Shown here: in pieces, positions 15,122 to 21,563 of the stretch
Layout: the number at the start of each line of letters is the position of its first letter
Numbering within the stretch: position 1 is the first letter of the stretch
DNA from: a virus
Virus record (IMG/VR): IMGVR_UViG_3300019763_000207
Location: 1-34,523 of that record
Reading direction: 5' to 3' (one strand)
Length of the DNA stretch: 34,523 nt
Notes under the pieces: model-generated
What the model was told of the DNA's origin: nothing
The model's input: only the letters and a program-made list of their open reading frames with translations
The model's database searches: none
Translations under genes and position numbers: made by a program

Positions 15122-16297
15122 TTATTCGGCGGCGATTTGCGCGGCAAAATCGACTAGGTAGGTATCCGTAATGCGCTGCTGGAACAGAAGGTTCTCTAGC
15201 GGTGGCACGGGCGTGTAGTTGTAGTCGATGTACAGTTTGCCAGCCTTTAGCGTAGTTTCTGTGTTGACGGTATCGTCAAACCACGCGGTGGCGTCGATGA
15301 TGTATCCGTTGGCTTTTAGCTCACGGAACTTGGCGTTAATGCCTTCGATGATGTCTTTTACTAGCGATGCATGCATGGGCTTATCGATAGCCCACATGTG
15401 AGCGTCTGCTATGGTGTCGGCCAATACTTGCGCGGTACGCGTGTAGTTTTCGAAGGCGAATAGCGGATCTTCTGAACACGTACGTGAACCCCAGAAGCGA
15501 AAGCCGCTGCGCTGGACTAGGGTGGTCACTTCGTGTTCGTTTAAATAGCCTGCATCGGTTGCTGGGTTTTGTAGATCCCAGTACACGTCTTTACTGATAC
15601 CCGTTACGCCGCCCACCGCGACGTTGGATAGTGTTTTGTGCCAGCCGGTTTCTTCATCTAGTTTTGCGCGCATGCCTAGTGCTCGCGCTGTAGCCCATAG
15701 TGTAGTGGTAGTGTTTGCTTCGGTATCCCAGCCTAAAAAGTCGGGCCAGATCACCATGCATTCGCGGGCTCCAAAGTTGTCGCGGTAGGTGACGGCTTCT
15801 TCTTTGGTTGCACAGCCCCAAGCACTGATATACGCAAACGCGCGCAGCGCTTGGGCAATGGTAATCAGTTCGGCTGATACGGCCTGCGCATCTAAACCGG
15901 GTACGCCTAAAATGCGGGGCTTAACGCCCAACTGACCTTCGGCGGCTAATAAAGCTTGCATGCCTGTGTACTGGCCGCTGGCGGTTACACCACCGATGAG
16001 GTTACTGGTTGTATCGGCATCGTCGGCCCCTTCGGGTACACGTACTACAACAATCACGGGCTTGGTTTGGTCTTTAATGGCATCTAAGCTGCGCGCCAAT
16101 GTACCCAGTACACCGGCTTGGCCGATGGCTTCTAATACGTTAGTGACCAGGACGGGTTTGTTTTCAGGGAAATACGTGGTGTCGGCATCTTCAGCGGTCG
16201 CGACTAATCCGATCACCGCCGTGGACACGGTGCGGATTGGGCGGGTGCCTTCGCTAATTTCGATGACGCGCACACCATGATGGTAATCAGTAGCCAT
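15122..16297 (-). CDS. FI: Tail sheath protein gpFI
   Basis: A 391-aa contractile tail sheath protein: YHHGVRVIEISEGTRPIR at the start and a well-conserved core (FRFWGSRTCSEDPLFAFENYTRT), the same length as P2 FI (396 aa). It is the first gene after a late-promoter dyad (16382-16400) and has AGGAG before the ATG. Contraction of this sheath drives the tube and spike through the host envelope. Confidence 0.95.
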   Translation of the reverse strand: MATDYHHGVRVIEISEGTRPIRTVSTAVIGLVATAEDADTTYFPENKPVLVTNVLEAIGQAGVLGTLARSLDAIKDQTKPVIVVVRVPEGADDADTTSNLIGGVTASGQYTGMQALLAAEGQLGVKPRILGVPGLDAQAVSAELITIAQALRAFAYISAWGCATKEEAVTYRDNFGARECMVIWPDFLGWDTEANTTTTLWATARALGMRAKLDEETGWHKTLSNVAVGGVTGISKDVYWDLQNPATDAGYLNEHEVTTLVQRSGFRFWGSRTCSEDPLFAFENYTRTAQVLADTIADAHMWAIDKPMHASLVKDIIEGINAKFRELKANGYIIDATAWFDDTVNTETTLKAGKLYIDYNYTPVPPLENLLFQQRITDTYLVDFAAQIAAE

Positions 16298-16332
16298 GGG
16301 AACTCCTGCAGCTGTTGGGTTAGGCGGTCTGG

Positions 16333-16400
16333 TTTATACAGAGTGTGCCTTGCAGGGGTACGCGAGTGCAGTAGTTGCCGGTGTAAATACCGGCGTTACA
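16333..16400 (-). promoter_or_regulatory. Late promoter of the FI-D operon (Ogr-type dyad)
   Basis: Dyad TGTAA-N9-TTACA at 16382-16400, centre 16391. A TATA-like -10 (TATAAA, 16338-16333) lies downstream on the - strand, about 9 nt further than in the other late promoters, and the FI start follows 36 nt later. No -35 is needed with Ogr-type activation. Confidence 0.6.
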
Positions 16401-16429
16401 TAGAATGTTAACGGGTTATGTGACCCTGT

Positions 16430-18346
16430 TTATTTTCTGAACCTACCATATACTTTTGCCACAATATCGTCATCACCGTGGCCAGCTAAATACATAATTT
16501 TTTTGTTGCTACTGCCCACGTTAAACGCTATCTCGGTGGCGGAGCTGGTTGTCATTATATTGCGATTAAATGGCGCCGTGTCATCAGGAACAAACGCATC
16601 GGTTAGAAATAAGTGATGCGAATGTACTGAATTTGAAATAGTGGCTGAGCCAGTTACGACGATCAGCTCCTCAAATAAATTCCATGCCTCACTGAGTGTG
16701 TTTGCTCCATTAACAAAGTTACCTGATTTGAGTAGTACTGGTGTTCGCGAACTTTTAAGCTGGCTTTCGTTAATGCGATTGTTTGCATTGTCATTCGCTG
16801 CTTTAACAGCACTAGCTGTGGCGGCCAATGACGTACTTGTGCTGCCGGTACTGCTTGTTAGTTGAACTAAACCAATACGAGATGTCGACGCTGTTTTTGC
16901 ATGTAAAGCAGCAGAGGTTATGGCACGAATGGTGTCTGTGCCCGTTATCGCTTCAGTGCTGGTTGCTAATTCTACAATACCGCGTGCACTGGTGCTGGCA
17001 TGGTCAATGGCGTGGGTATGGCTGCTTGCACTAACGCTGTTGGTGCTGGCGTCGGTGATTTGACCAGGAGTTCCGAGTGAAATAGAGCGATTAGCTGATA
17101 AATTGCCACCACCAGTTAATCCATTACCCGCCGAAATAGAACGCCCAGAGGGTACTCGCCCATTTGCATTATCGTTAGCGGCTTTTACTGCACTGGATGT
17201 GGCGGCAACTGAGGTACTGGTACTGCCTGTGCTGGTGCTGAGTTGCACAATACCGCGTGCACTGGTGCTAGCATGATCTACAGCATGAGTATGGCCGCTG
17301 GTACTGACACTGTTGGTGCTGGCATCAGTGATAGTTTCAGGCGTACCCAAAGAGATCGTGCGGTTAGTGGTTAGGTTTCCGCCACCACTCAGGCCGTTAC
17401 CAGCACTGACAGTTCGTGATGATGGAGCACGTGTATTGGCATTATCGTTTGCAGATTTTACGGCCGCAGCTGTTGCAGCTTGGTTAGTGAGTGTACTACT
17501 TACGGTATTTGCTAACTGAACAATCCCCCGTTTGGATGTGCTGGCTTCATCTATCAAATGACTGTGCCCTGTGCTGCTAACGCTATTGGTGCTGGCATCA
17601 GTGATAGTTTCAGGTGTGCCCAAAGTGATAGTGCGGTTAGTGGTTAGGCTTCCGCCACCACTCAGGCCGTTACCAGCAATGACAGTTCGTGATGATGGAG
17701 CGCGTGTATTGGCATTATCGTTAGCGGACTTAACCGCGCCCGCTGTAGCAGCCACTGATGTGCTCGAATTGTTTGTACTATTGCTGAGCTGTACTAAACC
17801 ACGGCGTGTGCCGGTGGCCGTTAAACTCGCTAACCCAGCGGATGTTACGGCTCGTTGATCATCATCGCCCGCGATCGTTTCTGCACTGGTAGCTAGTTCT
17901 ACAATCCCCGCTACAGTTGTGGTGGCCGGTGGCGCCACAAAGACGATGTCGCCAAAGGTAACGCTGGCAGCATCGAGTGTAGTGAGGATGATATCGATAC
18001 CAAAAATGAGCGTGGCCGCTGCCGATTTTTGAACGATGGGATCACTGGTTTGCGAGTAGATAGCAAACAAGGTGCCGCTGTTGCTGAACAATCCCACTTC
18101 GCCCACGGTGTAATCGTCGGTGGTTGAGTCTTGACCCACGACATGGATCGTATCGTCTGATACAGCGGATCCGCCGGTTATGGCCACGCGCTTGGCTTCG
18201 GCTTGGAGCGTAGTGGCATTGGCCGCTGGATTGTATTGCGCGGTACCAAACGCCATGTGGGTGATCTGGACAGGGCCGGTACCAGTGTTTTGTGCGTTGA
18301 TAACCTCGGCACGGCCAGCGTCGGTAATGGTAACGATGAGTGTCAT
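16430..18346 (-). CDS. H: Tail fibre with three 91-residue repeats (gpH position)
   Basis: A 638-aa tail fibre. Residues 1-135 match the DUF3751 N-terminal domain that joins P2-like fibres to the baseplate (TLIVTITDAGRAEVINAQ, VGEVGLFS). Residues 204-476 are three copies of a 91-aa repeat, each with AGNGLSGGG-like, SLGTPETITDASTNSVS and GIVQL segments, forming a trimeric shaft. The C-terminal 100 residues, divergent and His/Ser-rich, are the likely receptor-binding tip. It follows gpI by 12 nt with AGGAG upstream. No tail fibre chaperone (gpG/Tfa type) follows it, which is unusual for P2-like phages. Confidence 0.85.
   Translation of the reverse strand: MTLIVTITDAGRAEVINAQNTGTGPVQITHMAFGTAQYNPAANATTLQAEAKRVAITGGSAVSDDTIHVVGQDSTTDDYTVGEVGLFSNSGTLFAIYSQTSDPIVQKSAAATLIFGIDIILTTLDAASVTFGDIVFVAPPATTTVAGIVELATSAETIAGDDDQRAVTSAGLASLTATGTRRGLVQLSNSTNNSSTSVAATAGAVKSANDNANTRAPSSRTVIAGNGLSGGGSLTTNRTITLGTPETITDASTNSVSSTGHSHLIDEASTSKRGIVQLANTVSSTLTNQAATAAAVKSANDNANTRAPSSRTVSAGNGLSGGGNLTTNRTISLGTPETITDASTNSVSTSGHTHAVDHASTSARGIVQLSTSTGSTSTSVAATSSAVKAANDNANGRVPSGRSISAGNGLTGGGNLSANRSISLGTPGQITDASTNSVSASSHTHAIDHASTSARGIVELATSTEAITGTDTIRAITSAALHAKTASTSRIGLVQLTSSTGSTSTSLAATASAVKAANDNANNRINESQLKSSRTPVLLKSGNFVNGANTLSEAWNLFEELIVVTGSATISNSVHSHHLFLTDAFVPDDTAPFNRNIMTTSSATEIAFNVGSSNKKIMYLAGHGDDDIVAKVYGRFRK
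16919..17737 (-). repeat. Three tandem 273-bp repeats inside the tail fibre gene
   Basis: Units at about 17737-17465, 17464-17192 and 17191-16919, each 273 bp (91 codons). The first two are nearly identical over long stretches; for instance the AGTTCGTGATGATGGAGC block recurs exactly 273 bp apart. The third is more diverged at its end. Such repeats can expand or contract by recombination and change fibre length. Confidence 0.85.
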
Positions 18347-18358
18347 TTTGGTGTGCTC

Positions 18359-18916
18359 CTAACCTTCGGTCGTGTGTAAACGGCGGTAAACCACGGGACG
18401 TGCTGCGCCAAATAGCGCCATGGATCCGGTAGCGGATAGCCCTGCATTAAGTACAAAGTGGGCGCGCACGGGTTTAACGCGGTTGATTTCATTAACAATG
18501 TCTTGTTGAAGTGCGGCATTACCGGCTGCCTCCCCACCGCTAACCATGGCTAGCTCGAATGTGTGGGGCGTGCCTTTGGGTGATTTTTCCCACCATTCCG
18601 TGACTGATACACTCGCCCCAAATGCCTCGACCGCTGTTTTAACCGCAAAGGCCGTGCCTTTAGTTCGCTGTACAGCAATGGCTTTGCGGATCTGTTGTCG
18701 CTTAATAGCCTCGCTCCAGTAAGGCTTCCAGTTATCCATACTCAGCGCCCAGGCTAAGTATGGCAGCAGGTGAGCAGGGCAGGTATCGGGGTTCCAGAGC
18801 GTGCGCATAGGCACGGGCAAATTGGCCGCGCGTTCAGAGGCCGATTCTATTGTGCGTTCTAAAGCGGTTGCATTGGGGGGTAACAGGCTGTTGTTAATTG
18901 GGTTTACGTTACTCAT
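18359..18916 (-). CDS. I: Baseplate/tail protein gpI
   Basis: A 185-aa homologue of P2 gpI. The hallmark is LWNPDTCPAHLLPYLAWALSMDNW, followed by QQIRKAIAVQRTKGTAFAV. The ATG at 18916 overlaps the gpJ stop; ATG 18919 or an upstream GTG at 18925 are alternatives with no better ribosome site. It joins the baseplate wedge to fibre attachment, directly before the fibre gene. Confidence 0.9.
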   Translation of the reverse strand: MSNVNPINNSLLPPNATALERTIESASERAANLPVPMRTLWNPDTCPAHLLPYLAWALSMDNWKPYWSEAIKRQQIRKAIAVQRTKGTAFAVKTAVEAFGASVSVTEWWEKSPKGTPHTFELAMVSGGEAAGNAALQQDIVNEINRVKPVRAHFVLNAGLSATGSMALFGAARPVVYRRLHTTEG

Positions 18917-19811
18917 CATAACCACCGTTGGTGATGCTGATGGCCGTGCAATACGCGGCGCTGGTGCTGTTTACACTAATATCGCCTGAGGGGCTGGCTA
19001 GCTCTACCCGTTGCACACCCGGTTGATGAAGCGCCGCATAAATGCCTGATAACGTGACATCTTGCCCAATACCCCGCTGGGCGCTGACGTAGGTTTCGAT
19101 GGCGGCTGTCGCGGCATCTTGTACTAAGCTTGCATCCGGGCCGCTGTAAAAATACAGCGTGGCAGTGATGCTGTAATTGATAATGGTGGCGCTCTGGACG
19201 GTGACGTTATCAGTTAACGGTCGCACGTCATCGGCGCTCAAAACGGTATTAACTGTACTTAACAACCCCGCATTGGCAGAACCATTGCCCGTGCGTGATA
19301 GCACTGTGACCACTACATCGCCGGGGGTGGGGCTGGTTGCGCCGGCATCCAGCACATCGGCATCGGCACTCAGCGCGTGGTAAATGTATGCGCCTTCAGG
19401 GCCTGCGGTGCTAAACCCTTCTAGTGATAATTGTATGCGACGGCGGTAGTCACTGTCAGCCTCGTAAACCGCATCGATCGGCGGAATGGCATTGGTATCA
19501 GCGACGCTTACTAAGAGACGGCTTACACCAAATAACGCGCCTAAGTGGTCCAGATCGGCACCGGTTGCAAATGCGAGCATGACGGATTTACTCGCCTCGT
19601 TGATGCGCTGTCGCAAAATTAACTCCCGATACGCGAACACCTGCAGCAAGATGGTCAGAGGCTCGGTTTCTAAGCTTAATACATCGGCCAACGAGCTATC
19701 GCGTGCGATTAAATCGGCGGTTAACTCACTGAGGATGGTTTCGTAATCGAGCTGTTCTACCACCGTGGGGGCGGGTAGTTTATTCAGTTCTATAGCTGTA
19801 AATCCGCTCAT
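18909..19811 (-). CDS. J: Baseplate wedge protein gpJ
   Basis: A 300-aa baseplate J-like protein, related in fold to T4 gp6. Typical segments are LNKLPAPTVVEQLDYETIL near the start, ATGADLDHLGALFGVSR, YRRRIQLSLEGFSTAGPEGAY, and a C-terminal GVQRVELASPSGDI. The ribosome site is AGGGG. It builds the wedge ring with W and I and overlaps gpI by 8 nt. Confidence 0.93.
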   Translation of the reverse strand: MSGFTAIELNKLPAPTVVEQLDYETILSELTADLIARDSSLADVLSLETEPLTILLQVFAYRELILRQRINEASKSVMLAFATGADLDHLGALFGVSRLLVSVADTNAIPPIDAVYEADSDYRRRIQLSLEGFSTAGPEGAYIYHALSADADVLDAGATSPTPGDVVVTVLSRTGNGSANAGLLSTVNTVLSADDVRPLTDNVTVQSATIINYSITATLYFYSGPDASLVQDAATAAIETYVSAQRGIGQDVTLSGIYAALHQPGVQRVELASPSGDISVNSTSAAYCTAISITNGGYDE

Positions 19812-19822
19812 GATGACCCCTG

Positions 19823-20176
19823 TTACAGTGTGGTTGTGGTGGTGAATGGCGTGGTTGTGCTGCCCGTCACTAGCGTGCCACTGATCTCGATAATGACACG
19901 GCCTGCTTGTTCGCCTGTTCCGGCCGCCATAAATTGCACACTGGATATGTTAAAGCGAGGCTCCCAGCGCATCACCGCGACGGCGGTTGCAGCATATAAC
20001 CGCAGCAGGGTGGTGCTGTTGAGCGGCTGGTCGATTAGATCGGGAATGACGCTGCCAAAATCACGGCGCATTACACGTGAACGTAATGGGGTGGATATAA
20101 TGGTATGTATAGATTGGCGGACGTGATCGGCCAATGTGGCGGCCTTTGTGCCGCTGGTGTTGATCATGCCGGACAT
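19823..20176 (-). CDS. W: Baseplate protein gpW
   Basis: A 117-aa homologue of P2 gpW, the gp25-like/lysozyme-fold wedge protein. The conserved SIHTIISTPLRSRVMRRDFGS and AVAVMRWEPRFNISSVQF parts are clear. Its start overlaps the stop of the small repeat protein upstream (TAATG), a coupling arrangement. Confidence 0.92.
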   Translation of the reverse strand: MSGMINTSGTKAATLADHVRQSIHTIISTPLRSRVMRRDFGSVIPDLIDQPLNSTTLLRLYAATAVAVMRWEPRFNISSVQFMAAGTGEQAGRVIIEISGTLVTGSTTTPFTTTTTL

Positions 20177-20385
20177 TAGGCCACCGCCTGTTCAGCGTAT
20201 ATATGGCCGCTATCGACAATGCCGCCAGTGGTATCGAGCCAGCTGTTATCACTGAACGGCGCCGGTGCTGGGTTGTTGCTGGCGTAGCCGGGGTTGAGTG
20301 CGAAAATCTCTTGATCGGCCCAAATTTCCCCGAAATCGAGTACGCAACCGGTAACGCCTTCTAACCAACTGTTTTCGAATGCCAT
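20176..20385 (-). CDS. Small protein with two tandem repeats between V and W
   Basis: A 69-aa protein with a strong ribosome site (AGGAGG) and tight coupling to gpW, so it is a real gene. Residues 4-27 and 46-68 are two versions of one motif: NSWLEGVTGCVLDFGEIWADQ and NSWLDTTGGIVDSGHIYAEQ, joined by a Pro/Ala/Asn-rich linker. P2 has no such gene in this position. Being between the spike and gp25-like genes, it could be a small baseplate part or a spike accessory. No family is recognised. Confidence 0.7.
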   Translation of the reverse strand: MAFENSWLEGVTGCVLDFGEIWADQEIFALNPGYASNNPAPAPFSDNSWLDTTGGIVDSGHIYAEQAVA

Positions 20386-20398
20386 GCCTTACCTCCTG

Positions 20399-21010
20399 CT
20401 ATCGAGCATTGCCAGTACTGCCGCCGCTATCGCCTTGGTGGGTATGGCTTTTTAGGCTAATACCATCGGCCGTGACATCACCATTGGTAATGTTGACGTT
20501 GCCGCTTATTGTTGCGCTGCTGCTAACGCCGCCACTGCCGGCCATACCCGCTTGATAGGTGAGCTTGCCTTTAACCAGTAACTGCCCAGTAACCGTAGTT
20601 TGTGGGCAATCGAGTGTGACTAAACTAGGGCTAATCACCGACACGTCACCCGCGCTATCGACTGTGGTATGGCTGCTGCTGCTATCGTGCTGAATAGTGG
20701 TGCCATCGTTAAAGCGGATCATATCAACCGCATGGTTTGTGCTGGGGCTGTTGAGGCTATTTGTATAGAGCATGCCAATGATTACAGCTTGCTCTACCTC
20801 GCCACCTTCGCACGCGAGTACCACTTGAGTACCCAACGCCAGCGGCCGCCAGCGGATAAAGTTGTTACCCACCTCAGCTGGCCACGGTAGCCAGTTCGTG
20901 AGCAAATCCCCACTTTGCACTCGTAATAGACGCGCAGCGTTGTTTACCTCGGCAATCGTGCCCAGGCGAATGATGTTTTGTAATCTGCGTAGAATTTCAG
21001 CGGTATTCAT
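20399..21010 (-). CDS. V: Baseplate spike protein gpV
   Basis: A 203-aa homologue of P2 gpV, the trimeric spike at the tail tip. An OB-fold region at the N-terminus (IRLGTIAEVNNAARLLRVQSGD, WLPWPAEVGNNFIRW) is followed by a beta-helical part and the end HTHQGDSGGSTG, close to P2's HKHPGDSGG, where the HxH motif binds iron at the tip. I chose the ATG at 21010: it matches the family and is the predicted transcription start itself, 56 nt from the late dyad centre, so the mRNA may be leaderless. Confidence 0.92.
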   Translation of the reverse strand: MNTAEILRRLQNIIRLGTIAEVNNAARLLRVQSGDLLTNWLPWPAEVGNNFIRWRPLALGTQVVLACEGGEVEQAVIIGMLYTNSLNSPSTNHAVDMIRFNDGTTIQHDSSSSHTTVDSAGDVSVISPSLVTLDCPQTTVTGQLLVKGKLTYQAGMAGSGGVSSSATISGNVNITNGDVTADGISLKSHTHQGDSGGSTGNAR

Positions 21011-21016
21011 AGTGCT

Positions 21017-21075
21017 ATAATGCAAAAACCGCCGTGGAATCCACAGCGGTTGGGTGTGTAGCGGGGGGATTTACA
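21017..21075 (-). promoter_or_regulatory. Late promoter of the V operon (Ogr-type dyad)
   Basis: Dyad TGTAG-N9-TTACA at 21057-21075 (centre 21066). On the - strand the -10-like CATTAT begins 44 nt further (21022-21017). A second dyad, GTGGATTCCAC-like, lies between. The first V codon is at the predicted +1. Confidence 0.72.
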
Positions 21076-21111
21076 GGCGGGAATGGCTAACGGTTTTCAC
21101 GCTCTGTGAAT

Positions 21112-21345
21112 TCACTCTTTGATTATTTTTGTGATTAGATAGGCTGATGCAACTATGGAAATCAATGTGGCGCTTAGACCAATTAAAAGTAACCCGAAGT
21201 TACCAATAGCATCCCATCTCTTTGAATAGTCAAAAAATTGATATTGGTCAGGCCCAAGCGTCCAGTCAGTGGCAGTAAATAAGAAAATAAGAAAAGTAGC
21301 GAAACAAAATCCAAGGATTGTTATGTACTTCGCTGTATGGCTCAT
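21112..21345 (-). CDS. Small two-TM membrane protein
   Basis: A 77-aa protein with two membrane segments (about 6-25 and 47-72), a short outer loop with aromatic and acidic residues (DQYQFFDYSKRWD) and a basic C-terminal end. AAGGAT precedes the ATG by 8 nt. It lies between the SGNH fibre and the V promoter in AT-rich DNA, so it is a late-inserted moron. Possible roles are superinfection exclusion or membrane modification; none is proven by the sequence. Confidence 0.65.
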   Translation of the reverse strand: MSHTAKYITILGFCFATFLIFLFTATDWTLGPDQYQFFDYSKRWDAIGNFGLLLIGLSATLISIVASAYLITKIIKE

Positions 21346-21417
21346 GGTTCAAATCCTTATGTAATATGTTTTAACTAATCTTAGTATTTTTTGGGGCTTT
21401 TTTTAATTGTTAATTAA

Positions 21418-21525
21418 CTAAAGCTCTACATAGATAGCCATCTGGATTTTAGCTTCACCTAACCCAGACACACGTACTTCATTGTGTGTCTGGGTTACTT
21501 CTACTTCTATTTGGTTGCTGGACAT
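21418..21525 (-). CDS. Possible very small protein (35 aa) behind the SGNH fibre
   Basis: An ATG-started frame of 35 codons in the 218-nt gap after the fibre gene, with a weak ribosome site (AGAGACC). The product begins MSSNQIEVEVTQTH and is strand-like. The DNA inside carries a 13-bp perfect inverted repeat (AACCCAGACACAC and its complement, loop 10 nt, about 21468-21503) that would also fold in the mRNA. It could be a small tail accessory, or the hairpin may be the real feature. Low confidence as a gene. The rest of the gap (21346-21417) is AT-rich and shows nothing else firm. Confidence 0.3.
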   Translation of the reverse strand: MSSNQIEVEVTQTHNEVRVSGLGEAKIQMAIYVEL

Positions 21526-21563
21526 AAACTGGTCTCTGTTTATGCCGTACTGCGCGGCTCGGC

